Shown: positions 43,347-53,828, counted from the stretch's first letter. The stretch: 64,000 nucleotides of DNA from Rhodanobacter sp. FW104-R8 (GCF_001617365.1 NZ_LVJR01000016.1:1-64000); one strand, 5' to 3'. Notes: generated by a model not told the origin, from the letters alone. Numbers and translations: made by a program.

Positions 43347-44996
43347 TCAGCGCGCGGCGGCTTCGGCGGTCTCGGCGGGATCGGCCGGGCTGCGCGCCGG
43401 CGGCGTCAGCACCAGCCGGAAGCAGCTGCCGCCGCCGGCCACGCGCACGTACTCCAGCGCGGCCTGGTTGGCCTCGCTCATCTGCCGGGCCAGGTACAGG
43501 CCCAGGCCGGTGCCGTATTCGTGGGTGGTATAGAACGGCTCGAAGATCTGCGCAGCCACCTTCGGCGCGATGCCGGGGCCGCGGTCGATCACCTCCAGGA
43601 TCGGCACGCCGTGCTCGCCCTGGCGGGTGACCACCATCACCCGCGCCGGTTCGCCGGGCAGGCGGCCGTAGCGCAGCGCGTTCTGCACCAGGTTCCACAC
43701 CACCTGCTGCAGCTGCTGCGGATCGGCCACCGCCGCCACCGGGCTGCCGCTGCCGGCGATCGCGCGCAGCGAGTCGGCGCCGAGGTCGTTGCCCTGCTGG
43801 TATTCGTCGACGAAGTTCTTCGCCCAGTGGCCCAGGTCCAGCGTCTCCGGGCGCGAACGTTCACGCCGCGACAGCTGCAGGATGTTCTCGATGATCTCGT
43901 TGAGCCGGATGCAGTGGTTGTTGATGATCTCGACCATGCGCTGGTCGGTGGCGTCCATGCTGCGGGACTCGGCGAGCAGTTGCGCCGAGTAGCGGATCGC
44001 CGCCAGCGGGTTGCGGATCTCGTGCGCGATCGAGGCGGACAGCCGGCCCAGCGAGGTCAGCGTGAGTTCCTCGGCACGGCGCGACAGCAGCGAGGTGTCG
44101 TCGAGGAAGATCAGCACGTGCGAGTCGTCGTTCGGCGCCAGCCGGGTGAAGCGCGGCACCACCTCGGGCACCCCGTCGGCGAGCTGGGTGGCGGTCTCGT
44201 CCAGCTTGCCCGAGGTCATCCAGTGGTACAGCCGGCGCGACAGTTCCGGCGCCAGCTGGCCGAGGTCGCGCTGGTCGGCGCCGGGGTTGCCCAGCAGCAT
44301 CCACGCCGACTCGTTGATCTGGTGGATGCGGTTGGCATCGTCCACCAGCAGCACGCCGGTCTTCATGCGGCGGATGATCAGTTCGTTGACCTGGGCCAGG
44401 TTGGCCAGGTCGGTGCTGCGCTGCTCGGCCAGCGCCTCGGTGGCGCGCAGCTGCCGGCCCAGCACGTGGCACAGCGTGGTGGTGGCGAAGTAGGCGAGGC
44501 CGAACAGCGCGGCCTCGAGCAGGTCGCGGTCGCCGGGGCTCTCGGCCGACTTGCCGAAGAAGGTATGCCCGAGCATGCCCAGCGTGGCCAGCGCGGCGAA
44601 GAAGCTGGACAGCCGCAGCGGCAGGATCAGCGCGCCGGCGCTGAGGTTCACCGCCAGCATCATCGCGATGCCGATGCGCGCGTCGTGCATGGCGACGATC
44701 GCCAGCACCGCGGCGGTGATGTCCACGGCCAGGGTCGAGGCCACCACCGCTCGCGCGTACGGCATGCTGCGCCGGTTGAACAGCAGCATGAGCAGCGCGA
44801 ACACCAGGTACAGCATGGCCATGCCGCGGGCGAAGTCGGGCACGGCCAGCACCGGCCAGCCCAGGCCCGGCGGGCTGAAGGCCAGGCCGACGTAGACCAG
44901 CGCCTGCACCAGCCGGAAGGCATTGAGGAAAGACAGCTCGTGGCGAACCGTCGCGGTACCCGCGCGCGCGCTGGTTGGAGAGGGTGTGCTGGACAT
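43347..44996 (-). CDS. pilS: Type IV pilus sensor kinase PilS
   Basis: A 549-aa histidine kinase. An N-terminal RHELSFLNAFRLVQALVYVGL segment leads into six transmembrane helices (residues about 25-200), as in PilS. A PAS domain (about 215-320) follows, then HisKA with SIAHEIRNPLAAIRYSAQLL, and a HATPase with NLVQNALRYG, DRGPGIAP and GTGLGLYL. It senses pilin levels and phosphorylates PilR. Its divergent neighbour sucC is the usual one in Xanthomonas, but pilR, normally directly downstream, is 8.7 kb away. A TATACT -10-like box lies at 45054-45049. Confidence 0.92.
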   Translation of the reverse strand: MSSTPSPTSARAGTATVRHELSFLNAFRLVQALVYVGLAFSPPGLGWPVLAVPDFARGMAMLYLVFALLMLLFNRRSMPYARAVVASTLAVDITAAVLAIVAMHDARIGIAMMLAVNLSAGALILPLRLSSFFAALATLGMLGHTFFGKSAESPGDRDLLEAALFGLAYFATTTLCHVLGRQLRATEALAEQRSTDLANLAQVNELIIRRMKTGVLLVDDANRIHQINESAWMLLGNPGADQRDLGQLAPELSRRLYHWMTSGKLDETATQLADGVPEVVPRFTRLAPNDDSHVLIFLDDTSLLSRRAEELTLTSLGRLSASIAHEIRNPLAAIRYSAQLLAESRSMDATDQRMVEIINNHCIRLNEIIENILQLSRRERSRPETLDLGHWAKNFVDEYQQGNDLGADSLRAIAGSGSPVAAVADPQQLQQVVWNLVQNALRYGRLPGEPARVMVVTRQGEHGVPILEVIDRGPGIAPKVAAQIFEPFYTTHEYGTGLGLYLARQMSEANQAALEYVRVAGGGSCFRLVLTPPARSPADPAETAEAAAR

Positions 44997-45306
44997 CGTG
45001 CCGCCTGCAGCTGGATGGATTTTTGGAGCGTCCCCGACGGTTCACGGCGAGTATAGACGGGCCGGCCGGCGCCGTGCGGAGCGGCCGAAAGCGCATGAAA
45101 CCGCGCCACGCGGGCTTCCGGGCGGGCGACACTTTCCATCGGCGCCCGCTTCCGCGAAAATAGGCGGCCATGTTGCGTAGATGTTGCCGGTTGTATGGCA
45201 GGCGCATGCATCCCGGCGGCGCATTCATCCGCTGTCCGACCTCCTGACCCACGCTGCTGTGTCCGCGTGCGGCCGTCACCCGTTTCCCGTTCGCTCGAGG
45301 TATCGA

Positions 45307-46467
<1,161 letters not shown>

Positions 46468-46470
46468 CCA

Positions 46471-46545
46471 TGTAGGAGCGCACCTCGTGCGCGATGCTTT
46501 CCGTCACGTGACGAAGAGCGGTCGCGCACAGGGTGCGCTCCTACA
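46471..46545. repeat. REP-like inverted pair between sucC and sucD
   Basis: TGTAGGAGCGCACC (46471-46484) pairs with GGGTGCGCTCCTACA (46531-46545), and the adjacent GTGCGCGA/TCGCGCAC segments also pair. A smaller CGTCACGTGACG palindrome sits in the centre. The TAGGAGCGCACC sequence is a well-known scattered repeat in Pseudomonas and Lysobacterales genomes. Here it fills most of the sucC-sucD gap without separating their reading direction. Confidence 0.75.
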
Positions 46546-46563
46546 CGAACACAGGACATTCCC

Positions 46564-47439
46564 ATGAGCGTTTTGGTCAACAAAAACACCAAGGTGATCG
46601 TGCAGGGCTTCACCGGCCAGCAGGGCACCTTCCATGCGCAGCAGTGCCTCGACTACGGCACCAAGGTCGTCGGCGGCGTGACCCCGGGCAAGGGCGGCTC
46701 CGAGCACATCGGCCTGCCGGTCTTCAACTCGGTCGATGAGGCCGTGCAGGAAACCGGCGCCGACGCGTCGGTGATCTTCGTGCCGCCGCCGTTCGCGGCC
46801 GACTCCATCCTGGAAGCGGTCGACGCCGGCATCCGCGTGATCGTGGCGATCACCGAGGGCATCCCGGTGCTCGACATGCTGCGCGTGAAGAACGTGCTGG
46901 CGCAGCATCCGGAAACCATCCTGATCGGGCCGAACTGCCCCGGCATCATCACCCCGGGCGAATGCAAGATCGGCATCCAGCCGGGCCACATCCACCAGCC
47001 GGGCAAGGTCGGCATCGTGTCGCGTTCCGGCACGCTGACCTATGAAGCGGTGTTCCAGACCACCAACGAGGGCCTGGGCCAGTCCACCTGCATCGGCATC
47101 GGCGGCGACCCGATCAACGGCCTCAACTTCATCGACTGCCTGAAGCTGTTCCAGGACGACCCGCAGACCGAGGGCATCATCATGGTCGGCGAGATCGGCG
47201 GCAGCGCCGAGGAAGACGCCGCCGAGTTCATCGGCGAGTACGTGACCAAGCCGGTGGTGTCGTTCATCGCCGGCGCCTCGGCCCCGGCCGGCAAGCGCAT
47301 GGGCCACGCCGGCGCGATCATCTCCGGCGGCAAGGGCACCGCCGCGGCGAAGTTCGCCGCGCTGGAGAAGGCCGGCGTCACCACGGTGAAGTCGCCGGCC
47401 GACCTGGGCAAGACGCTTGCGAAGCTGATGAAGAAGTAA
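46564..47439 (+). CDS. sucD: Succinyl-CoA synthetase alpha subunit
   Basis: A 291-aa CoA-binding subunit that carries the phosphohistidine. [24 protein letters not shown] is the standard N-terminus with the CoA-binding fold, [15 protein letters not shown] follows, and the active-site His lies in [13 protein letters not shown]. It works as a heterodimer or heterotetramer with SucC. The repeat-bearing 96-bp gap after sucC could tune subunit ratio. A 13-bp-stem terminator follows. Confidence 0.97.
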   Translation: MSVLVNKNTKVIVQGFTGQQGTFHAQQCLDYGTKVVGGVTPGKGGSEHIGLPVFNSVDEAVQETGADASVIFVPPPFAADSILEAVDAGIRVIVAITEGIPVLDMLRVKNVLAQHPETILIGPNCPGIITPGECKIGIQPGHIHQPGKVGIVSRSGTLTYEAVFQTTNEGLGQSTCIGIGGDPINGLNFIDCLKLFQDDPQTEGIIMVGEIGGSAEEDAAEFIGEYVTKPVVSFIAGASAPAGKRMGHAGAIISGGKGTAAAKFAALEKAGVTTVKSPADLGKTLAKLMKK

Positions 47440-47460
47440 CCGGGTCGACACGACCGACCG

Positions 47461-47494
47461 GAAAAGGGCCGCGGCGACGCGGCCCTTTTCCTTT
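47461..47494 (+). terminator. Rho-independent terminator after sucD
   Basis: Perfect 13-bp stem, arms 47461-47473 and 47478-47490 (GAAAAGGGCCGCG), loop GCGA, with the arm ending in TTTTCCTTT. It can also act on the convergent LysR gene because the opposite arm gives CTTTTC on the other strand. Confidence 0.85.
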
Positions 47495-47509
47495 GCCGCG
47501 GCTCCGCGG

Positions 47510-48415
47510 TCAGGCCCGCTGCGGGTTTCGCAGGCCCTGCCGGGCGGCGCGCAGCAGCATCGCGGTCACCGTCGACAGTGTGGCGGAGCGGATCGACCAG
47601 TGCTGCCAGTACAGCGGCACGTCCAGCCAGCGGCCGGGAACGATCGCCTCGAGCGTTCCCGCGGCGAACGGTTGCCCGAGCATGCTCTCCGGCGCCATCG
47701 CCCAGCCCATGCCGAGCGCCGCGCCTTCCACGAAGGCCGTGGCGGAGGGCAGGTAATGCATCGGCGGCGCCAGCCGGGCGCGCGTCACGCCATGGATGAA
47801 GCGCCATTGCAGGGTGTCCTTGCGGTTGAACACCAGCATCGGCGCCCTGCCCAGCGAGGTGGCGTCGACGCCGCGCGCGAAGTGCCGCTCGACGAAGGCG
47901 GGCGAAGCGACCGGCAGGTAGCGCATCACGCCCAGCTTCTGCACGCTGCAGCCCTGCACCGGCCGGGCGATGGCGGTGACGGCGCCGAGCACCGAACCGT
48001 CGCGCAGCAGGTTGGCGGAATGGTCCTGGTCTTCCACGCGCACGTCGAACAGCATCCCGTGCTGCGCGTGCAGGTCCGCCAGCGCGGATACGAACCAGGT
48101 GGCGAGCGAATCGGCATTGACGGCGATCGCGACGGAGCCCGGCCCGGCGCTGGCCGGCTCCACGTGGAAGGCCTCCAGCGTTTCGGCCTCCAGCAGCCGC
48201 ATCTGCTGCACGCTGCGCAACAGCCGCTCGCCGGCGGCCGTGGCCGTGCAAGGCGCTCGGCGCAGGAGCAGCACCTGGCCCAGGCGATCCTCCAGCGCCT
48301 TAATCCGTTGCGAGATCGCCGACGGCGTCAGCGAGAGCCGCCGGGCGGCCCCGTCGAAGCTGCCCTCCTCGAGCACGGCGGCGAAGGCGGCGAGTTGCGG
48401 ATTGAGGAGGCTCAT
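47510..48415 (-). CDS. ArgP/LysG-like LysR-family regulator
   Basis: A 301-aa LysR-type regulator. The N-terminal winged helix (NPQLAAFAAVLEEGSFDGAARRLSLTPSAISQRIKALE) is followed by a co-inducer domain. The pairing with a divergent LysE exporter gene, the SLLNPQ start and the W-rich C-terminal VPLYWQHW segment match ArgP (IciA)/LysG proteins, which activate amino acid export in response to lysine or arginine. The start MSLLNPQ at 48415 fits the family; longer frames run into the promoter region. Confidence 0.87.
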   Translation of the reverse strand: MSLLNPQLAAFAAVLEEGSFDGAARRLSLTPSAISQRIKALEDRLGQVLLLRRAPCTATAAGERLLRSVQQMRLLEAETLEAFHVEPASAGPGSVAIAVNADSLATWFVSALADLHAQHGMLFDVRVEDQDHSANLLRDGSVLGAVTAIARPVQGCSVQKLGVMRYLPVASPAFVERHFARGVDATSLGRAPMLVFNRKDTLQWRFIHGVTRARLAPPMHYLPSATAFVEGAALGMGWAMAPESMLGQPFAAGTLEAIVPGRWLDVPLYWQHWSIRSATLSTVTAMLLRAARQGLRNPQRA

Positions 48416-48532
48416 GGGCGGTACCCGCCAGTGTGGAGGAATTCGCCCGCTGCGCGACCGGCCGCCGGAGCGGGGCATCCGTCGCCGCGCCCGTGCAGCG
48501 GGCACGCTTCCACGGCGACGTCTTCAAGCACA

Positions 48533-48576
48533 TTAGCAAAACTGAACACACTTAAGGATATTTAGTTTTACTGAAG
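48533..48576. promoter_or_regulatory. AT-rich regulator/promoter region between argP-like and lysE
   Basis: The region is markedly AT-rich within GC-rich DNA. AAAACT (48537-48542) and AGTTTT (about 48562-48568) form an inverted repeat around TTAAGGATATTT. This is a plausible LysR-type binding region for the divergent regulator/exporter pair; the exact -35/-10 boxes are not clear. Confidence 0.4.
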
Positions 48577-48620
48577 CACGGGCCTGCGCCAGAGTGGCCG
48601 CCTTTCCCGAGGGCATCCGC

Positions 48621-49238
48621 ATGTTTACTTCGGCTTACCTGGCCGGGCTCGGCGCCGGCGCGGGCTTGATCGTCGCTATTGGCGCGCAGAATGCCTTCGT
48701 GCTGCGGCAGGGGTTGCAGCGCAACCACGTCGCTGCCGTGGTGCTGGTGTGCATCCTGGCGGACATCTGCCTGATCCTGCTGGGCGTGACGGGCATGGGC
48801 CTGGCGGTGCAGCAGCATCCCGGCTTGCTGCAATGGCTGCGTTATGCCGGCGCGACGTTCCTGGCCGCCTACGCGACACTGGCGCTGTGGCGCGCCTGGC
48901 GCGGCGAGAGCGGCCTGCAACCGGCCAGCGACGGCGCGGGGAGCCGCCGGCGCGTGGTGCTCGCCTGCCTGGGCTTCACCCTGCTCAACCCGCACGTGTA
49001 CCTCGACACGGTGGTGCTGCTGGGCAGCCTGTCGACCCAGTACGACGGCGACGGCCGCTGGGCATTCGCCGGAGGCGCATCCACGGCCAGCGTGCTGTGG
49101 TTCCTTTCGCTGAGCTACGGCGCGCGCGCGCTGCTGCCGGTGTTCCGCAGCCCCGTGGCATGGCGGCTGTTCGACGTGGCCGTGGGCGTCCTCATGCTCG
49201 CGCTGGCGGCGCTGTTGCTGGCCCGGCGGATAGGCTGA
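48621..49238 (+). CDS. LysE/ArgO-family amino acid exporter
   Basis: A 205-aa inner-membrane protein with about six hydrophobic helices. Family features are IVAIGAQNAFVLRQGLQRNH near the N-terminus, with the conserved GAQNxFVLRQG core, and GFTLLNPHVYLDTVVLLG. It exports basic amino acids (lysine or arginine) when internal levels rise. The divergent LysR-type regulator next door fits the classic lysEG/argO-argP pairing. GAGGG sits 7 bases before the ATG. Confidence 0.9.
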   Translation: MFTSAYLAGLGAGAGLIVAIGAQNAFVLRQGLQRNHVAAVVLVCILADICLILLGVTGMGLAVQQHPGLLQWLRYAGATFLAAYATLALWRAWRGESGLQPASDGAGSRRRVVLACLGFTLLNPHVYLDTVVLLGSLSTQYDGDGRWAFAGGASTASVLWFLSLSYGARALLPVFRSPVAWRLFDVAVGVLMLALAALLLARRIG

Positions 49239-49303
49239 TGCCCGGGGGCGCGCGGGCGCCTCGGGTATCATAGGGAGCTACCCCGAAACACGGATTCGTC
49301 GGC

Positions 49304-50989
49304 ATGCCCTCCCTACGCTTCGCGCTTGCGCAGTTCGATTTTCCGGTCGGTGCGGTGGCGGCGAATGCCGCGAAGGCCGGCGAGCTGATCGCGCGCGCGC
49401 GCCGCGGCGGCGCCGCGCTGGTGGCGTTTCCCGAGCTGACCCTGAGCGGCTACCCGCCGGAGGACCTGCTGCTGCGGCCCAGTTTCCTGGCCGCCTGCGC
49501 CGGCGAGCTGGCCGCGCTGGCGACGACGGCCCGCGGCATCGCCGCGCTGGTCGGCCATCCGCACAGCGAGGGCGAGGTGTTCAACGCGGCCAGCCTGCTG
49601 CGCGACGGCCGGGTGGAGTGCACCGCGCACAAGCAGGCGCTGCCGAACTACGGCGTGTTCGACGACAAGCGCTATTTCCGCCCCGGCCACGAGTCGACCA
49701 CCGCGGTGGTCGACGGGGTGCGGATCGGCCTGCTGATCTGCGAGGACGTGTGGCAGCCCGAACCCGCCGCGCAGGCGGCGGCCGAAGGCGCGGAGCTGCT
49801 GCTGGTGATCAATGCCTCGCCGTGGGATGGCGCGAAGCAGGCCGAGCGCGAGGAAGTGCTGCAGGCGCGGGCGCGCGAAACCGGCTGCGCGGTCGCCTAC
49901 CTCAACCTGGTGGGCGGCCAGGACGAGGTGGTCTACGACGGCGGCTCGCTGCTGGTGAACGGCGACGGCTCGGTCGCTGCGCGCGCGCCGGCCTTCGTCG
50001 ATGCGCTGCTCTGGGCCGAATTCGATCCGGCCACGCGCACGTTGTCGGCGCAAGACTGGCCGGTCGCCGCCGACCAGGCGCCCGAGGCCGTGCTGTATGC
50101 CGCGCTGCTGCGCGGCACCCGCGACTACATCGACAAGAACGGTTTCGGCGGCGTGCTGCTGGGGTTGTCCGGCGGCATCGACTCGGCGCTGACCCTGGCG
50201 CTGGCGGTCGACGCGCTGGGTGCCGGGCGGGTCACCGCGGTGATGATGCCCACCCGCTACACCTCGCAGCTGTCGCTGGACGGCGCGCGCGCCCAGGCGG
50301 AGCGGCTCGGCGTGGCCTACCACGTGATCCCGATCGAGGCGACCTGCCAGGCCTTCCTCGATGCGCTGACCCCGGCGTTCGCCGGCAAGCCGGCCGACAC
50401 CACCGAGGAAAACCTGCAGTCGCGCATCCGCGGCACGATGCTGATGGCATTGTCCAACAAGCACCGCCTGTTGCTGCTGGCGACCGGCAACAAGAGCGAG
50501 ATGGCGGTGGGCTACGCCACGCTGTACGGCGACATGTGCGGCGCCTACGCACCGCTGAAGGATGTCTACAAGACCGTGGTGTACCGGCTGGCGCGTTGGA
50601 GGAACGGGATTCGGGATTCGGGATCCGGGATTGGGGAAGAGCAGCAGTTCCGCGAGAACGAGCTTCTCCGAATCCCGAATCTCCAGTCCCCAATCCCGGA
50701 AGAAGTCATCGACCGCGCTCCATCGGCTGAACTGCGCGACAACCAGACCGACCAGGATTCGCTGCCGCCGTACGACGAGCTGGACGCGATCCTGGCGCGC
50801 TTCATCGAGGGCGAGCAGTCGCAGGCGGAAATCGTGGCGCAGGGTTTCCGCGCCGACACCGTGCGCCGGGTGGTGCGGCTGGTGCTGCTGAACGAGTTCA
50901 AGCGCCGCCAATCGGCACCGGGACCGCGGGTGACCACCCGCGCGTTCGGCCGCGAGCGGCGTTATCCGATTACTTCAGGATGGCATTGA
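49304..50989 (+). CDS. nadE: Glutamine-dependent NAD+ synthetase with an internal repeat insertion
   Basis: A 561-aa two-domain enzyme making NAD+ from deamido-NAD+, ATP and glutamine. The N-terminal nitrilase-type glutaminase has the Glu-Lys-Cys triad in FPELTLSGYPPEDL, HKQALPNYGVFDDKRYF and ICEDVWQPE. The C-terminal synthetase has the P-loop GLSGGIDSALTLAL and ATGNKSEMAVGYATLYGDM. Residues about 434-465, between ARWRN and EEVIDRAPSAEL, are encoded by a G-rich inverted-repeat element and are not found in normal NadE. Reading frame is kept, so the protein is probably functional with a longer surface loop. A TATCAT -10-like box lies at 49266-49271. Confidence 0.93.
   Translation: MPSLRFALAQFDFPVGAVAANAAKAGELIARARRGGAALVAFPELTLSGYPPEDLLLRPSFLAACAGELAALATTARGIAALVGHPHSEGEVFNAASLLRDGRVECTAHKQALPNYGVFDDKRYFRPGHESTTAVVDGVRIGLLICEDVWQPEPAAQAAAEGAELLLVINASPWDGAKQAEREEVLQARARETGCAVAYLNLVGGQDEVVYDGGSLLVNGDGSVAARAPAFVDALLWAEFDPATRTLSAQDWPVAADQAPEAVLYAALLRGTRDYIDKNGFGGVLLGLSGGIDSALTLALAVDALGAGRVTAVMMPTRYTSQLSLDGARAQAERLGVAYHVIPIEATCQAFLDALTPAFAGKPADTTEENLQSRIRGTMLMALSNKHRLLLLATGNKSEMAVGYATLYGDMCGAYAPLKDVYKTVVYRLARWRNGIRDSGSGIGEEQQFRENELLRIPNLQSPIPEEVIDRAPSAELRDNQTDQDSLPPYDELDAILARFIEGEQSQAEIVAQGFRADTVRRVVRLVLLNEFKRRQSAPGPRVTTRAFGRERRYPITSGWH
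50606..50699 (+). repeat. G-rich inverted-repeat element inserted in nadE
   Basis: Five G tracts (50606-50608, 50613-50615, 50620-50622, 50627-50629, 50633-50636) spaced by ATTC, ATTC, ATCC and ATT form a canonical G-quadruplex motif. The right part (50668-50699) has the complementary CCGAATCCCGAAT and CCCCAATCCCGG segments, so the element can also fold as one long hairpin. GGGATTCGGGATT repeats are scattered between genes in Xanthomonadaceae (general knowledge). Confidence 0.8.
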
Positions 50990-51047
50990 GCCTCGACGCG
51001 GACGATCTCGTCGACATGTCCGAAGCCGAACCCGCATGGCACATTTA

Positions 51048-51072
51048 CCCCTCTCCCCCTGGGGGGAGAGGA
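51048..51072. terminator. Inverted repeat between convergent nadE and bamD
   Basis: CCTCTCCCC (51050-51058) pairs with GGGGAGAGG (51063-51071) in the 106-bp gap between the two stop codons. It is a likely bidirectional terminator and belongs to the same CTCTCCC/GGGAGAG style as the 9880-9909 palindrome. Confidence 0.55.
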
Positions 51073-51095
51073 GGCAACAGGCGCAGCCGGCCTGG

Positions 51096-51929
51096 TCAGT
51101 GGTGCCCCGAGAACGGCACCAGCTTGCGCAGCGTGGAGGGCGCGCGCGGCCATTTGGGGTCGGTCAGGTAGGGGTGGTTCGGGTAGTTCAGTGCCAGCAC
51201 CTGGCGGCTCTGGTCGGCCAGCGCCTTCTGGTCCAGCGCCAGGTAGCTGCGGCTGAGGATGGCCAGCGCGTCGCCGGTCTGCGGCGACTGCTGGTAGTGC
51301 TCGATAACGTACTGCGCGCGATCGGCAGAGGCGATATAGGCCTTGTTGCGCAGGTAGAATTCGGCCACGTTGATCTCGAACTGGGCCAGCACGTTGCGCA
51401 GGTAGATCATGCGCTGGCGCGCATCCGCCGTGTAGGCGCTGTCCGGGAAGCGTCGCGACAGCTCGGAGAAGTCGTCGAACGACTGCAGGTTGTAGCCCTG
51501 GTCGCGGCGCGCGTTCGAGGTGGAGCGGGGGATGTAGCGCTCAAGGAACGTGCTGGTGCGGTCGAAGTTGATCAGGCCGCGCAGGTAATAGGCATAATCG
51601 ACGTGCTTGTTGGCCGGATACGTCTTGATGAAGCGGTTCACGGTCGACAGGGCATCATCCGGCTGGTTGTCCTTGTACTGCGCATAGGCCAGCTCGAGCT
51701 GGGCCTGTTCGTTGTAGTCGCCCGACGGGAAACGCGCGATCAGGCGCTGGTAGGCCTTGGTGGCGGCGGCGTAGTCGGCGTTTTCCAGCGAGTTGTGCGC
51801 GTTGTTGTACAGCGCGTCCACCGGCATCGTGTCGATCGAATCGCCTTTGGACTTGAACATCGAGCACGCGCCGATCGACACGGCGAGCATGAGCACCACA
51901 AGCACTTTCAAGACAGGCAACGGGGACAT
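51096..51929 (-). CDS. bamD: Outer membrane assembly lipoprotein BamD
   Basis: A 277-aa essential lipoprotein of the BAM complex that inserts beta-barrel proteins into the outer membrane. The signal peptide ends in lipobox SIGAC (Cys22). Five TPR-like repeats follow (AYQRLIARFPSGDYNEQAQLELAYAQY, NRFIKTYPANKHVDYAYYLRG, LSRRFPDSAYTADARQRM). MSPLPVLK is taken as the start because it gives a standard signal peptide; MRPTID at 51962 adds 11 residues. It is divergent from rluD, the same arrangement as in E. coli. Confidence 0.94.
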   Translation of the reverse strand: MSPLPVLKVLVVLMLAVSIGACSMFKSKGDSIDTMPVDALYNNAHNSLENADYAAATKAYQRLIARFPSGDYNEQAQLELAYAQYKDNQPDDALSTVNRFIKTYPANKHVDYAYYLRGLINFDRTSTFLERYIPRSTSNARRDQGYNLQSFDDFSELSRRFPDSAYTADARQRMIYLRNVLAQFEINVAEFYLRNKAYIASADRAQYVIEHYQQSPQTGDALAILSRSYLALDQKALADQSRQVLALNYPNHPYLTDPKWPRAPSTLRKLVPFSGHH

Positions 51930-52033
51930 CGGCAGCTTGGGCGGGTCGATCGTTGGGCGCATAAGGAAGGAATTCGGATGTTTGAGCGAAAAGGCATGAT
52001 AGCCGAAACCGGCCGCCGGCCGCGGTGGACGGC

Positions 52034-53008
52034 ATGACCACGGTCCGGCACGAGGCGGAAGTCCCGCTGGGCGCGGCGGGACGCAGGTTCGACCAGGCTT
52101 TGGCCGAGATGTTCCCCGACTACTCGCGCTCGCGGCTCAGTGGCTGGATCAAGTCCGGCGCGGCGACCCTGGACGGCGCGCCGGCACTGCCGCGGCAGCT
52201 GCTGCGCGGCGGCGAGCGTGTGCGCCTGCAGGTGGAACTGGAAAACGAGGTATCCAGCGCGCCGGAGGACATCGCGCTGGCGGTCGTGCACGAGGACGCG
52301 CACCTGCTGGTGCTGGACAAGCCTGCCGGGCTGGTGGTCCACCCCGGCGCCGGCAACCCGGCCGGCACCCTGCTCAACGCGCTGCTGCACCACGACCCGA
52401 GGCTGGCCGAGCTGCCGCGGGCGGGCATCGTGCACCGGCTGGACAAGGACACTTCGGGCCTGATGGTGGTGGCGCGGACCCTGCCCGCCTACACCGCGCT
52501 GGTCGACCTGCTGTCGCGGCACGAGGTGGAGCGCCAGTACGAGGCGGTGGTGCTGGGCACGCTGGTGGCCGGCGGCACGGTGGACGCGCCGATCGGCCGC
52601 AGCATGGGCGATCGCCTGCGCCAGGCGGTGCGCGACGAGGAGGACGGCAAGCATGCCGTGACCCACTACCGGCTGCGCGAGCGCTTCCGCGCGCACAGCC
52701 TGCTGCAGTGCCAGCTGGAAACCGGCCGCACCCACCAGATCCGGGTGCACATGGCGCACATCGGCCACCCGCTGGTCGGCGACCCGCTGTACGGCGGCGG
52801 GCTGAAGCTGCCCAAGGGCGCCACCGCGGGACTGGCCGCCGCGCTGCGCGGCTTCCGCCGGCAGGCGCTGCACGCCGAGAAGCTGTCGTTCGTCCACCCG
52901 GCCACGGGCGAGGCGCTGTCGTTCGACGCGAAGCGGCCGGCCGACCAGCAGGCGCTGATCGAGGCGCTGCGCGCGGACCTGGCCGAGCACGGCCCGGACC
53001 ATTACTGA
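52034..53008 (+). CDS. rluD: 23S rRNA pseudouridine synthase RluD
   Basis: A 324-aa RluA-family enzyme that makes pseudouridines 1911, 1915 and 1917 in helix 69 of 23S rRNA. An N-terminal S4-like RNA-binding domain (residues about 15-75, [22 protein letters not shown]) precedes the catalytic domain, with the catalytic Asp137 in [37 protein letters not shown] is the expected C-terminal motif. ATG 52034 is used; GTG 52025 adds three residues. It forms an operon-like run with pgeF and clpB. Confidence 0.95.
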   Translation: MTTVRHEAEVPLGAAGRRFDQALAEMFPDYSRSRLSGWIKSGAATLDGAPALPRQLLRGGERVRLQVELENEVSSAPEDIALAVVHEDAHLLVLDKPAGLVVHPGAGNPAGTLLNALLHHDPRLAELPRAGIVHRLDKDTSGLMVVARTLPAYTALVDLLSRHEVERQYEAVVLGTLVAGGTVDAPIGRSMGDRLRQAVRDEEDGKHAVTHYRLRERFRAHSLLQCQLETGRTHQIRVHMAHIGHPLVGDPLYGGGLKLPKGATAGLAAALRGFRRQALHAEKLSFVHPATGEALSFDAKRPADQQALIEALRADLAEHGPDHY

Positions 53009-53078
53009 CGGCAACTGCGAGGAACGCCGCCGGCGCATGTGCGATGCTTGCCGTTCCCCATTCTCATGCCCTGAAACC

Positions 53079-53828
53079 ATGACCGATACCTGGATCTTCC
53101 CCGACTGGGCCGCCCCGTCGCGGGTCCATGCGGCGATCACCACGCGGCAGGGGCCGGGCATCTCGGCGGCGCCGTTCGACCGCTTCAACCTGGGGCTGCG
53201 CAGCGGCGATTCGATCGATGCGGTCGAAGCCAACCGCAGCGCCCTGCAGCAGGCACTGCGCCTGCCGTCCGCGCCGCGCTGGCTGCACCAGGCGCATGGG
53301 GTCGGCGTGGCCCAGCTGGGGCCGCTGCCCGGCGCGAGCGAGCCGCAGGCGGATGCGGCGGTGTCGCATATTCCCGGCACGGTGCTGGCCATTCTCACCG
53401 CCGACTGCCTGCCGGTGCTGTTCTGTGCTGCCGACGGCAGCGAGATCGGCGCGGCCCATGCGGGCTGGCGCGGGCTGGCCGCCGGCGTGCTGGAGGCCAC
53501 CCTGACCCAGCTGGAAACCCCGCCGGCGCGGCTGCTGGCATGGCTGGGGCCGTGCATCGGCGCGGCTTCGTACGAGGTGGGCGAGGAGGTGCGCGAGGCC
53601 TTCGTGGCCCCCGATGCCGCGGCCGCCGCCCATTTCGTGCCGACCCGGCCCGGCCACTGGCGCTGCGACCTCGCCGCGCTGGCGCGGCGCCGGCTGCAGG
53701 CGGCCGGCGTGCGGTACATCCATGGCAGCGACTGCGACACGCTGGCCGACGCGCGTTTCTACTCCTACCGCCGCGACGGCGCCCGCAGCGGCCGCTTCGC
53801 CAGCCTGATCTGGTTGGCCGACGGCTGA
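53079..53828 (+). CDS. pgeF: Peptidoglycan editing factor PgeF (YfiH family)
   Basis: A 249-aa member of the former laccase-domain/DUF152 family. It hydrolyses mis-made UDP-MurNAc-L-Ser so that only L-Ala enters peptidoglycan; family members have also been credited with polyphenol oxidase or purine nucleoside activity. The zinc-site residues are visible: [13 protein letters not shown] (Cys), [10 protein letters not shown] (His) and [12 protein letters not shown]. It lies between rluD and clpB, the classic order. The ATG at 53079 is the best start; an upstream frame start at 53037 lacks similarity. Confidence 0.92.
   Translation: MTDTWIFPDWAAPSRVHAAITTRQGPGISAAPFDRFNLGLRSGDSIDAVEANRSALQQALRLPSAPRWLHQAHGVGVAQLGPLPGASEPQADAAVSHIPGTVLAILTADCLPVLFCAADGSEIGAAHAGWRGLAAGVLEATLTQLETPPARLLAWLGPCIGAASYEVGEEVREAFVAPDAAAAAHFVPTRPGHWRCDLAALARRRLQAAGVRYIHGSDCDTLADARFYSYRRDGARSGRFASLIWLADG

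Noticed and set aside
50606-50699. CRISPR-like or tandem repeat array
   Set aside because: The G tracts are 7-base-spaced short motifs with no spacers; the structure is an inverted repeat/G-quadruplex element, and no cas genes are present.
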